DNA of 64,000 nt. Source: Comamonadaceae bacterium. GTDB taxonomy: Bacteria > Pseudomonadota > Gammaproteobacteria > Burkholderiales > Burkholderiaceae_C. Location: assembly GCA_027488115.1 (NCBI GenBank), contig JAIYCG010000014.1, forward strand, positions 83,083 to 147,082, read 5' to 3'. A program made the position numbers and the translations under genes. Below, in pieces: positions 1 through 7,651 of this stretch (position 1 is the stretch's first letter; every line of letters begins with the position of its first letter). The notes beneath the pieces are model-generated. The model was not told the origin of the DNA. It ran no database searches and was given only the letters and a program-made list of their open reading frames with translations.

Positions 1-671
1 CCGACCAACAGACCACCCTCGGCTTCCACCACTTCAAACACGGGGCTCAAGTCGTTCAAGTTGTATTGATTGCCTTTGGCGCCCTTGAACAATGGGTCGC
101 GGCTGAGGGATGCACTGTGCAAGAAAGACACATGGCTCGAGTCGATGCCGCCTTCCAAAGCCTGCAACCAATTGCTGGCTTGCACACGCTTGGACATGTA
201 GGAGTGCTCCAAAGGCAAGGTGGCAAATTCCCACTCCGGCAAGGCTGGCGTCTTGCCTGCAGGGCCCATATAAACCCAAATGACACCGCCGCGCTCCACC
301 ATGGGGTAGGACTTCAATTTGATGCGCTCGCAGTAGCCAGAGGTGGGCTCAGATGGCACTTCGGTGCAGTTGCCATTCACGTCGTATTTCCAACCGTGAT
401 AGGGGCAACGAATACCATTTTGTTCATTGCGGCCAAACCACAAAGACACGCCCCGGTGTGCACAAAACTCATCGATCAAACCCAACTTGCCCTCGGTATC
501 GCGAAAGGCCAGCATTTTCTCTGACAGCAATTCCAAGCGAACGGGCTCGCAATCAGGGCCTGGCAACTGCTCGGACAACAGGGCTGGCAACCAATACCGA
601 CGGAACAGGTTGCCCATCGGGGTGCCCGGTCCGGTTTGGGTGACCAAGTCATTGAGTTCTTTTTTCAACAT
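1..671 (-). CDS. Rieske aromatic ring-hydroxylating oxygenase, large subunit (3' part missing)
   Basis: Partial gene running off the left edge; the first 223 codons are present. The product resembles the phthalate 4,5-dioxygenase type of oxygenase subunits, which hydroxylate aromatic rings using electrons from a reductase. The N-terminal Rieske [2Fe-2S] domain has the C-x-H-x16-C-x2-H pattern at C70, H72, C89 and H92. The start of the catalytic domain carries GGIDSSHVSFLH at about residues 173-184, whose Asp/His pattern fits the mononuclear iron site of this family. The start is the ATG at 669-671. The gene is divergent from a Rieske ferredoxin gene, with palindromic sites in the 160-bp gap. 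The substrate cannot be determined. Family assignment is confident. Confidence 0.9.
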   Translation of the reverse strand, partial: MLKKELNDLVTQTGPGTPMGNLFRRYWLPALLSEQLPGPDCEPVRLELLSEKMLAFRDTEGKLGLIDEFCAHRGVSLWFGRNEQNGIRCPYHGWKYDVNGNCTEVPSEPTSGYCERIKLKSYPMVERGGVIWVYMGPAGKTPALPEWEFATLPLEHSYMSKRVQASNWLQALEGGIDSSHVSFLHSASLSRDPLFKGAKGNQYNLNDLSPVFEVVEAEGGLLV

Positions 672-750
672 GCAAGTTTCTCCTCAGGTGCCTTCGCACG
701 GGGTCCTAAAATAATGGGTTTTTCTGTGTGAAATTTTCGCTGATTAAATC

Positions 751-767
751 GTTCCGCATAAAAGAAC
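751..767. promoter_or_regulatory. Operator-like palindrome, site 1
   Basis: GTTCCGCATAAAAGAAC is an imperfect palindrome of the form GTTC-N9-GAAC. It lies between the divergent oxygenase and ferredoxin genes. It matches the site at 2352-2368 at 14 of 17 positions. The shape and spacing would suit a dimeric regulator, perhaps IclR-type, but no regulator gene is in the window, so that family is only a guess. Confidence 0.55.
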
Positions 768-770
768 ATT

Positions 771-787
771 GTTCTTTCATTAGAAAC
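771..787. promoter_or_regulatory. Operator-like palindrome, site 2
   Basis: GTTCTTTCATTAGAAAC lies four bases after site 1 and has the same 17-base length with a slightly degenerate right arm. The right half of site 1 and left half of site 2 also form a perfect palindrome, AAAGAACATTGTTCTTT (761-777). A weak promoter for the ferredoxin gene can be drawn here: TTGTTC at 769-774, 17 bases, TTATCA at 792-797. If so, the sites overlap the promoter. Confidence 0.5.
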
Positions 788-831
788 GAGGTTATCATCA
801 GCGCCTTGTCATTGTCAACTGGAGATTCTCT

Positions 832-1149
832 ATGTCGGGTGCGTGCCGTTTTCTCTCTTTGTGCAAAGCCGCAGAGGTTGCTGAAGGTAAAGCCATCAAG
901 GTGGAAAAAGACGGCCTCACCTTGGCTGTCTTTAACATTGAAGGCGAATACTTCGTCACAGATGACACCTGCACACACGGCCCTGGCTCACTCTCAGAGG
1001 GCCCCATCGAGGGTGATGTGGTCGAATGCGACTTTCACAATGGCGCCTTCAACATCAAAACAGGTGCCGTTGTTGCTGCGCCCTGCATGATCCCACTCAA
1101 AACTTACAAAGCGCGCTTACAAGGCGATGAAATTGAAATTGAAGCCTGA
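832..1149 (+). CDS. Rieske [2Fe-2S] ferredoxin of an oxygenase system
   Basis: A 105-residue soluble Rieske protein of the kind that passes electrons from a reductase to a ring-hydroxylating oxygenase. The cluster ligands are C47, H49, C66 and H69 (C-x-H-x16-C-x2-H). Length is normal for ferredoxin subunits such as those of biphenyl or cinnamate dioxygenases. The ATG at 832 is preceded by GGAGA at 821-825. The gene is divergent from the oxygenase subunit gene and probably its electron partner. No reductase gene is visible. It could alternatively be a nitrite-reductase small-subunit-like Rieske protein, but the oxygenase neighbour favours the ferredoxin role. Confidence 0.88.
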   Translation: MSGACRFLSLCKAAEVAEGKAIKVEKDGLTLAVFNIEGEYFVTDDTCTHGPGSLSEGPIEGDVVECDFHNGAFNIKTGAVVAAPCMIPLKTYKARLQGDEIEIEA

Positions 1150-1191
1150 GCTTCACGCGGCATCAGCTTGCATTTTCCTCACACCATCGTG

Positions 1192-1221
1192 AAAAAAAAG
1201 GCCCTTCAAAGGGCCTTTTTT
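1192..1221. terminator. Bidirectional intrinsic terminator
   Basis: The stem GGCCC-TTCAAA-GGGCC is flanked by an A-run on the left and a T-run on the right, so it can work in both directions. It sits between the convergent ends of the ferredoxin gene and the Bug receptor gene. Confidence 0.85.
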
Positions 1222-1249
1222 GAAGCTCATTTGCCAAGTCTTTTTGGCA

Positions 1250-2239
1250 TCAGTTTTCAGGCTTCACGATCTTGATCATCGGCGCCCATTGTTTCAGTTC
1301 TTCGCCCACGTATTGCGTGAATTTGGCAGAGTCCCAATCGAAGGTTTCCATAGATTGTTTCGAAAGCGTGTCTTTGGCAATCTGGCTTTGCATGATCTTG
1401 CGAGTTTCTTTGTTCAATTTATCAACCACGGCGGGTGACATGCCTGGCGGGCCTGACAAAGAGAACCATGTCAGCGCCACCAATTTGGGATAGCCCTGCT
1501 CAGCGAAGGTGGGCACGTTGGGAAACTCGGGCATGCGCTTAGAGGAAGTGATGGCCAAGGCCCTTAGCTTGCCAGCTTGAATTTGGGCACTGGCCGTGGA
1601 AAGTGTAGTGAACAAAGCAGGAATGTGACCCGCAATGGTGTCGGCCACAGCAGGGCTTCCACCTTTGTAAGCCACATGCTGCATTTCAGTTTTGGCCATG
1701 ACTTCAAAAGCCTCACCAATCAAGTAGCCATGGGTACCCTTGCCGGGTGAACCCCAGCTGACTGGATGGGCCTTGGCATAAGCAATGAAGCTTTTTAAAT
1801 CGGTGACCGGCAATTGCGCATTGACAGCCAACACAATGGGCGGGCCACCCAACATGGCAATGTGCGTGAAATCTTTGAGAGGGTCATAGACCTTTGGATT
1901 TTCTGATGGGCCAATCACATGCGAAGCGACACCCGAGATGACCAAGTTATAGCCATCAGGCGCAGATTTGGAGACTTGTTGCGAGCCAATCATGCCGCCC
2001 GCACCGCCTTTGTTTTCAATCACGAAGGGCTGCTTCAAAGCTTCCGACAAGCCCACTGAAATAAGTCGACCCAGCGTGTCTGAGCTGCCACCGGCAGCGT
2101 AGGGCACAACGATCTTCACTGCGCGTTGAGGCCAAGCTGTGTCCTGGGCCATGACCATGCTAGCGCCAAAGCAGGCGATCAAACTGGCGCTCACAAGCAA
2201 CAGTTTCTGAGCACTGGTATCAAAATTTCTAGGCATCAT
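1250..2239 (-). CDS. Bug-family TTT substrate-binding protein (orphan receptor)
   Basis: Periplasmic solute-binding protein of the tripartite tricarboxylate transporter family (TctC/Bug), about 329 residues. An N-terminal signal peptide ends near ...ASMVMAQ, followed by the typical mature start WPQRAVKIVVPYAAGGSSD, whose glycine/serine loop binds carboxylate groups in characterised Bug proteins. The start is uncertain: the ATGATG at 2236-2239 gives a good signal peptide, but the frame is open to a TTG at 2281. The gene has its own 173-bp upstream region with operator site 3, so it is probably transcribed apart from the SDR/AbrB genes upstream. No membrane subunits accompany it. It may feed the TctAB pair at 5.7-7.7 kb or another pair elsewhere. 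The ligand is unknown. Confidence 0.88.
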   Translation of the reverse strand: MMPRNFDTSAQKLLLVSASLIACFGASMVMAQDTAWPQRAVKIVVPYAAGGSSDTLGRLISVGLSEALKQPFVIENKGGAGGMIGSQQVSKSAPDGYNLVISGVASHVIGPSENPKVYDPLKDFTHIAMLGGPPIVLAVNAQLPVTDLKSFIAYAKAHPVSWGSPGKGTHGYLIGEAFEVMAKTEMQHVAYKGGSPAVADTIAGHIPALFTTLSTASAQIQAGKLRALAITSSKRMPEFPNVPTFAEQGYPKLVALTWFSLSGPPGMSPAVVDKLNKETRKIMQSQIAKDTLSKQSMETFDWDSAKFTQYVGEELKQWAPMIKIVKPEN

Positions 2240-2351
2240 TCCGTGAATCAAAGAAAAGCGTTTCAAGTTCAAATCCTTCAAGCAAATTAATCAGTCATTT
2301 TCGGTTGACTTTCGGTGAAACGGGTCAGACTGTCAAGCATAGAGAACCGAT

Positions 2352-2368
2352 GTTCCTCATGAGAGAAC
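2352..2368. promoter_or_regulatory. Operator-like palindrome, site 3
   Basis: GTTCCTCATGAGAGAAC lies upstream of the Bug receptor gene and matches site 1 at 14 of 17 positions. Its outer arms GTTC/GAAC and near-palindromic core suggest binding by the same dimeric regulator. It overlaps a second small inverted repeat, GAGAA-N7-TTCTC, at 2363-2379. Confidence 0.55.
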
Positions 2369-2412
2369 GAGCAATTCTCACAGGCTCTGGGCCGTTCAGA
2401 CCGTCGAATCTT

Positions 2413-3462
2413 TCAAGCTTTCACCCAGCCTGTTGAAAGCATTTTTTCTGACACTGGTTTGGTCAAAAAGATGGTGGTCAAAATTCTGGTCAAGTGAAAG
2501 GCCGTGACGATGGGCGCACCCAAACCAAAGGCCTTGGACAAAATGCCCATCTCGGTCATGCCACCCGGTGCCATCGACAAAAAGGCGGTCATCACGGCCA
2601 CATCGGCACCCCTCGCGATCAACCAAGCCGCCGCCATGCACACCGCCAAAATACCCAAAGTCACAAGCGCTACCGAGGCCAATGTGCGAGGCGCACGCAT
2701 GAAAAAAGCGCGGTTGATGTGCTGCCCTAAACCCCAACCGATGACCACTTGGGCGGCAATCAATCCCAGGTCGGGCAAGCGCCCAACAACGTCATGGTTG
2801 GCACAAATGGCTGCGATCAGCAAGGCCCCCAAGACCCAAGGATTGGGCATTTTGAGTTTTTGGAAGCCCCAGCCTGTGACCGTGGCTGTTGCCAACAAGC
2901 CAACCGTCAGGGGCCAACTCAGAACGCCAATTCCGGGTGTGGGCATGATGGGCGTCGCGCCACTGGCCCACGCAATGTAAGAGGCTGTTGAAGTCACCAT
3001 CATGATGCGCACCGCGTGCGCGGAAGCCACCACGGCACCGTCAGCGCCTGCTCGTTGGGCCTGCACCGACATTTCTGAGGAAGCCCCTAAAGCCACCGAA
3101 TAGATGGCCGTTGCACCATCGACTTTGGCCAGTTTTTGAAGGACGCGCGCAGACACGACCGACATGAAGATGCCCACGAAAGCCCCAAACACCATCCAAG
3201 GCGCCAAGCCACCAATCAATTGCAAAACCGCTGGCGTGAAGTACAAACCAATCGAGGCGCCAATGTAGATTTGCGCTGACTTGCGCGCCAGCACAGGCTG
3301 CTTATGCACTTTGTTGGCCATGCTCACGCAAGCCACTGCCACCATCGGGCCGAGCACCCAAGGCAGAGGCACATGCCAATGAAATGCAACCCAGCCGCCA
3401 AACAGGGCAACGGCAATGGTTAAAGCCAGTCTTGCCAAACGATCAACATCCATCGGCATCAC
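2413..3462 (-). CDS. AbrB-family (PF05145) integral membrane protein
   Basis: A 349-residue, very hydrophobic protein with about ten membrane segments arranged as two repeated halves, the pattern of the AbrB membrane family (often mislabelled ammonia monooxygenase or regulator). Each half has a glycine-rich hairpin such as IGASIGLYFTPAVLQLIGG near the N-terminal half and AQVVIGWGLGQHINRAF in the C-terminal half. The biochemical role of the family is poorly known. It may start at the GTG at 3462 or the ATG at 3459; either overlaps the stop codon of the upstream SDR gene, implying translational coupling. Its place in a cluster with a TTT transporter suggests a role in transport or export of the same metabolite, which is inference. 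Confidence 0.8.
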   Translation of the reverse strand: MMPMDVDRLARLALTIAVALFGGWVAFHWHVPLPWVLGPMVAVACVSMANKVHKQPVLARKSAQIYIGASIGLYFTPAVLQLIGGLAPWMVFGAFVGIFMSVVSARVLQKLAKVDGATAIYSVALGASSEMSVQAQRAGADGAVVASAHAVRIMMVTSTASYIAWASGATPIMPTPGIGVLSWPLTVGLLATATVTGWGFQKLKMPNPWVLGALLIAAICANHDVVGRLPDLGLIAAQVVIGWGLGQHINRAFFMRAPRTLASVALVTLGILAVCMAAAWLIARGADVAVMTAFLSMAPGGMTEMGILSKAFGLGAPIVTAFHLTRILTTIFLTKPVSEKMLSTGWVKA

Positions 3463-4220
3463 GAGCCCAAGTAAGTGCCGCCATTGACGTGCATCACTTG
3501 ACCTGTGACAAAACGGGCTTGATCGCTTGCCAAAAAGCTGACCATGTTTGCCACCTCGTCAGCGGTCCCGCGCCTCTCCATCAATGGCTGGTGTTTGGCG
3601 TGATGGTTAGGCTGTGCAGAGGTGGAAGGGCTGTTGCGTTGTGTTGAAATCATGCCGGGCGAGACACAATTGACGGTAATGGCCGGCGCCAAATCATGCG
3701 CCAAAGCGCGGGTCAAGCCCACCAAGCCCGATTTGGCGGTGACCACATGCGGCCGGTTCATGGCGCCCGTGTGCCCCGTTAAACCACCGATGTTGATCAC
3801 CGCACCCATGGGCGACTGGCGCAGCAGGGGCAACGCAGCTTGGCTGCAATAAAAAGCACCATCGAGTACAACGGCTAACGTATTGCGCCAATCTTCGACA
3901 GACACCTGATCGATCGGAGCCTCGCGGCGAATGGCCGCGTTGTTCACCAGCACATCCAAGCGCCCCCAAGTTGATTGAATCAGGTCCATCATGCCTTGCA
4001 CGCTGTGCCTGTCGGTCACATCGGCCACACACAACAAAGAGGGCGTACCAAGCGCCAACAGTTCGTCCACCACCGCTTGGCCTTCGCTGACGGAGGCACG
4101 CACATTGATGGCCAAGGCAAAGCCTTGTTTTGCCAATGTGTGCGCAATGGCACGGCCAATATTGCGGCCAGCGCCCGTGACCAAAGCCACCTTTTGATCA
4201 GGCGTGAGAGGGGTCATCAT
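3459..4220 (-). CDS. SDR-family protein lacking the catalytic Ser and Tyr
   Basis: A 253-residue protein with the classical short-chain dehydrogenase fold. The nucleotide-binding motif TGAGRNIG is at residues 15-22, NNAA at 93-96, and the C-terminal VNGGTYLGS end is also present. Aligned by eye with FabG, the catalytic Ser position is Gly146 and the catalytic Tyr position is Val159, while Lys163 is kept (HVVTAKSG). The protein may therefore use another mechanism, or bind nucleotide without standard dehydrogenase chemistry. It lies between an MmgE/PrpD gene and the AbrB gene, overlapping the latter. ATG 4220 and the next codon are both Met. Fold assignment is firm; function is unknown. Confidence 0.85.
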   Translation of the reverse strand: MMTPLTPDQKVALVTGAGRNIGRAIAHTLAKQGFALAINVRASVSEGQAVVDELLALGTPSLLCVADVTDRHSVQGMMDLIQSTWGRLDVLVNNAAIRREAPIDQVSVEDWRNTLAVVLDGAFYCSQAALPLLRQSPMGAVINIGGLTGHTGAMNRPHVVTAKSGLVGLTRALAHDLAPAITVNCVSPGMISTQRNSPSTSAQPNHHAKHQPLMERRGTADEVANMVSFLASDQARFVTGQVMHVNGGTYLGS

Positions 4221-4275
4221 TCAGTACCAAGTGAGTTGAGAAAGGCTGTCAGAAAAATTTTGCCAGTTGCATGAA

Positions 4276-5673
4276 TTACTTCACGGCCAGGCTGGTCAAA
4301 GACACAGCACTGGCTTTAAACAAGCCGTTCACTTGCGACAAAATGGCGTCTGTTTGCGCCGCATCCAGTCCACCAAATTTGCAATTGGCTCTGAACTTTT
4401 GCAAGAGGTCGGCATCCGACATGGGATGGTCCACGCCACCTTTGAAAAAGCCTTGACGCTGCTCGAACACTTTTCCGTTTTTCAAATACAAGCGAACATG
4501 GCCCGTGAATTGTTTGGGGTACGGGTTGTTGGGATCGACGCTGTAACTCACCTTGGCAGCCAGAGCGCGAATGTCTGCGCCTTGAACCACAGCTTCGGTG
4601 TAAGCCTCTAAACCTGCATCGTCCAGCATCAGGCCGGCGGCTATGGCATAGGGAATACTGAACTTGGCCGCATACGCATTGGGCGGTGAATGCTTCAACG
4701 ACAAAGGCTCCCACAAGCGATGCACAATGCCTTCTGCGGTGTCGCACTCAATGCGTTCAATCTCTGACAAAGCCACACCTTGCGTTGTCAGTTCTTGACG
4801 AATCAAGCGCGCACAATCAATGAACGGATGGGCCATGGTGCCGCATGCATAGGGCTTGAAAGCAATGGTGGTCCAAATCCAAGTTTCGCCAAAATCTTTC
4901 ATCATGGCTTCAAAGTTGCCATCGGTGGTGTTGGCAAAGCCATGGAACAAACCATGATGGCCTTCAAACACGGTGGCGGGTCCTTTGAAGCCTGCTAGCG
5001 CCATGCGCACCGCACGATAAGCCGACTGTGCAGCCCAGCCTGGATGCATGCGCTTGGTCCAAGAACCATCCGCCAAATATTCGATGATGCCGCCAGCCAT
5101 GCTGCCTGCAATGCCAAAGGCATTCACCAATTGTTCTTCGCTCAAGTGGAGTGCGGCCCCCAAGCCTGCAACCCCGCCCATCACTCCAAAAATAGCCGTT
5201 GGGTGAAAGCCTGCTTTGTGCACACGCGTAGGGGCCACGGCGCACAAGCGGCACATGACTTCCACACCAATGGCCACGCCGCGCAGCAACTGCTCGCCTG
5301 ACAAGGCGTGGCGCTCGGCCGCTGCCAACAATGCCGGCACAATGACCACACCGGCGTGCACAGGGCCGCCTTCATAGGTGTCGTCAAAGTCTTCGCCGTG
5401 CGCGGCAATGCCGTTGACAAATGCCGCGCCTTCAACGCCACACTTTTGCTCGAAACCAAACACCGTGCAGTGACCGTCTTGCTCAAACGAGCTCAGTGCT
5501 GCTTGAACATAAAACTCGTGACGCGCAGCAATGCAAATGCCTGCCACGTCCATGATCAAACGTTGGCCCACGTGCTGGCCAAGTGTTTCCTTTTCAGGGC
5601 GCGCGTTGACAATGCCCTTGGCGAGTTGTGCCGCAATCGTCAGAGATGGGACTGAATTGGGTGAGCTGCTCAT
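4276..5673 (-). CDS. MmgE/PrpD family protein, copy 1
   Basis: A 465-residue protein of the MmgE/PrpD family, which includes 2-methylcitrate dehydratase, cis-aconitate decarboxylase and iminodisuccinate epimerase; all act on small carboxylic acids. The family signature regions are visible: NGIAAHGEDFDDT near residue 85, HPGWAAQSAYRAV in the middle, and KPYACGTMAHPFIDCA around residue 275. The chosen start, ATG 5671-5673, overlaps the TctA stop by four bases (ATGA), so it is coupled to the transporter. No prpB or prpC homologue is nearby, so a methylcitrate-cycle role is not supported. The substrate is presumably the acid imported by the TTT system or a product of it. Confidence 0.87.
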   Translation of the reverse strand: MSSSPNSVPSLTIAAQLAKGIVNARPEKETLGQHVGQRLIMDVAGICIAARHEFYVQAALSSFEQDGHCTVFGFEQKCGVEGAAFVNGIAAHGEDFDDTYEGGPVHAGVVIVPALLAAAERHALSGEQLLRGVAIGVEVMCRLCAVAPTRVHKAGFHPTAIFGVMGGVAGLGAALHLSEEQLVNAFGIAGSMAGGIIEYLADGSWTKRMHPGWAAQSAYRAVRMALAGFKGPATVFEGHHGLFHGFANTTDGNFEAMMKDFGETWIWTTIAFKPYACGTMAHPFIDCARLIRQELTTQGVALSEIERIECDTAEGIVHRLWEPLSLKHSPPNAYAAKFSIPYAIAAGLMLDDAGLEAYTEAVVQGADIRALAAKVSYSVDPNNPYPKQFTGHVRLYLKNGKVFEQRQGFFKGGVDHPMSDADLLQKFRANCKFGGLDAAQTDAILSQVNGLFKASAVSLTSLAVK

Positions 5674-7154
5674 GAAACTGACTTTCTGCGATCTGCAATT
5701 TCTTTCCACAAGGTGTAGGCCGACAATATGGCGGCAAGGCCCAATAAGATTGCAGACACTGTATCGGTGACAAAAATACTGTGGTCGCCTCCAGAGATGA
5801 GCAAGCTTCTGCGGTAATTAGACTCCACCATGTAGCCTAAAACCATGCCCAAAACCAGCGGCAGTACGGGCAAATTCACCAAGCGCATGCCGTAGCCTAA
5901 AAATCCGATGAGCAACACCAAACCGCAATCAAACATGCTTTGGTGAATGGCATAAACACCCGCCATCACCAAGGCCAAAATGAAGGCAATCAGGTAGGGC
6001 TTCGGGCGATTCACAAGCCACATGCAAGGCGACAAGATGACCAAGCCAATCAGCAGCATGGCAATGTTGGCGATGAACAAACCACCATACAAACCGTAGA
6101 CCACTTCAGGTGCTTTTTGAAACAGCATGGGGCCGGGCTGCAGACCATGAATTAAAAAACCACCCAACAAAATGGCGGCCGAATTAGAACCCGGTATGCC
6201 CAAACTCAACAGGGGGACCAAGGCTGTTGCTGTGACCACATTGTTGGCAGACTCGGGCGCAGCCACGCCTTCAGGGGAGCCATTGCCAAATTCTTCTGGG
6301 TGTTTGGACCAGCGCTTGGCTTCTGTGTAAGCCATGAAGGCGGCTACCGTGCCACCGGCACCAGGTGTCACACCTTCAACCGTGCCGATCACTGCACCAA
6401 TTGCTTGTGGCTTGAAAAGGCGCTTGCTCATGGCCCAGTTGGGCAACTTCAAACGAGTCGATGATGAACCACCCCGGGCCCATGGTGGCTCACCAATTTG
6501 AACCAGCATTTCTGTCACGGCAAACAAACCCACCATCACCAAGATGGGTTTGACACCATCCAGTAAATCTTCAGAACCCAAGGTAAAGCGCTGCACACCA
6601 GAGACGGGGTCGCTGCCAATGAAAGCAATCATCAAACCCATGCATGCGGCAATCAAACCCCTCAGCAAAGAGCCACCCGACAAACCGGCAATGACAGACA
6701 GTCCTAAGATGCCCAATGAAAAATAGGCCGCTGGCGTGAATGCCAAGGCCACTTGTGCCAAGCTTTCAGTACACAAAACCAATACCAGCAGGCCAAACAA
6801 GCCGCCATACAGGCCAGACATCAGGGAGATGCCCAAAGCCTCACCCGCCAGTCCTCGCTTGGCCATTTCGTTGCCATCGATGACGGTTGCAGAAGCTGAA
6901 TTGGTGCCAGGCGTGCGAATCAAAATAGCAGGAATGGAGCCCCCATATTCAGCGCCAACGTACACACTGGCCAGCAACACCAGGGCATTGGTGGCCTCCA
7001 TGCCAACCGTAAAAGGCAACAACAAAGCCATGGCAATAGAGGGCGAAATACCTGGCAATGCGCCGCCAAAAATTCCCCACAAAACACCCGCAAACGCCGA
7101 CAAAATGACCCAGCCCGAAGACAGGTTAGAAAGTGCCAATAAAAAGCTGTCCAT
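5670..7154 (-). CDS. TTT transporter large membrane subunit (TctA family)
   Basis: A 494-residue membrane protein with about 12 hydrophobic segments. It is the large subunit of a tripartite tricarboxylate transporter, a secondary importer that takes substrate from a periplasmic Bug receptor. The conserved family stretch GGALPGISPSIAMALLLPF lies near residues 30-48, and a second related motif (GVTPGAGGTVAAFMAYTEAK) lies in the second half, reflecting the internal duplication. The chosen start is ATG 7152-7154, two bases after the TctB stop. Its own stop overlaps the MmgE/PrpD start. The substrate is unknown. The complete three-gene set (receptor, TctB, TctA) makes the system likely functional. 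Confidence 0.92.
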   Translation of the reverse strand: MDSFLLALSNLSSGWVILSAFAGVLWGIFGGALPGISPSIAMALLLPFTVGMEATNALVLLASVYVGAEYGGSIPAILIRTPGTNSASATVIDGNEMAKRGLAGEALGISLMSGLYGGLFGLLVLVLCTESLAQVALAFTPAAYFSLGILGLSVIAGLSGGSLLRGLIAACMGLMIAFIGSDPVSGVQRFTLGSEDLLDGVKPILVMVGLFAVTEMLVQIGEPPWARGGSSSTRLKLPNWAMSKRLFKPQAIGAVIGTVEGVTPGAGGTVAAFMAYTEAKRWSKHPEEFGNGSPEGVAAPESANNVVTATALVPLLSLGIPGSNSAAILLGGFLIHGLQPGPMLFQKAPEVVYGLYGGLFIANIAMLLIGLVILSPCMWLVNRPKPYLIAFILALVMAGVYAIHQSMFDCGLVLLIGFLGYGMRLVNLPVLPLVLGMVLGYMVESNYRRSLLISGGDHSIFVTDTVSAILLGLAAILSAYTLWKEIADRRKSVS

Positions 7155-7156
7155 GT

Positions 7157-7651
7157 TTATTTTCCAATCCACTGTGACCACATACCTGTTGGCAAGTGAA
7201 TTTCCAAGGCGAAGTCAAACGACAGCCACAACATGGGCCCCGTTATCAAGGCACACATGAGCAATGTTTTGACATCTCGAGCCCCTGCGTAATAAGCGAC
7301 GGCCGCCACAAACAAGCCAATGCTCACGACAAACCCAAACACTGAAACGATGGCCACAAAAGCAGCCAAGATGGCCAGCAAGCCGACCGCTTTCAAATGC
7401 GGGTGATCGCTGCCGCCTGGCTCGGTTTCTTCTTCGCTCGCTTCGGCCTTTTGCTTTGTCTTCAACCAAGATTTCAGAAACAGACAAATTGAAGCCGCCA
7501 ACATCAAATACCCGATGGCGGTAGGTACACCTGCAACACCCACTGCATCGGCCAACAAACTGTCTTCAATTTGACTGGCCTGATACACATACATTGAGGA
7601 GACCGCAATGCCCAAGACGCCGGTCAAACGATCTGCATGTTGAGTGATCAT
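7157..7651 (-). CDS. TTT transporter small membrane subunit (TctB family)
   Basis: A 164-residue protein with four predicted membrane segments and a hydrophilic Glu/Lys-rich linker at about residues 66-83, the pattern of TctB small subunits. TctB proteins are poorly conserved, so the call rests heavily on size, topology and position between the receptor and TctA genes. The start ATG at 7649-7651 overlaps the receptor gene stop by four bases. It probably associates with the TctA-like subunit in the inner membrane. Confidence 0.87.
   Translation of the reverse strand: MITQHADRLTGVLGIAVSSMYVYQASQIEDSLLADAVGVAGVPTAIGYLMLAASICLFLKSWLKTKQKAEASEEETEPGGSDHPHLKAVGLLAILAAFVAIVSVFGFVVSIGLFVAAVAYYAGARDVKTLLMCALITGPMLWLSFDFALEIHLPTGMWSQWIGK

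Noticed and set aside
2413..3462. Transcription regulator AbrB
   Set aside because: The name is shared, but the protein is a polytopic membrane protein with no DNA-binding domain.
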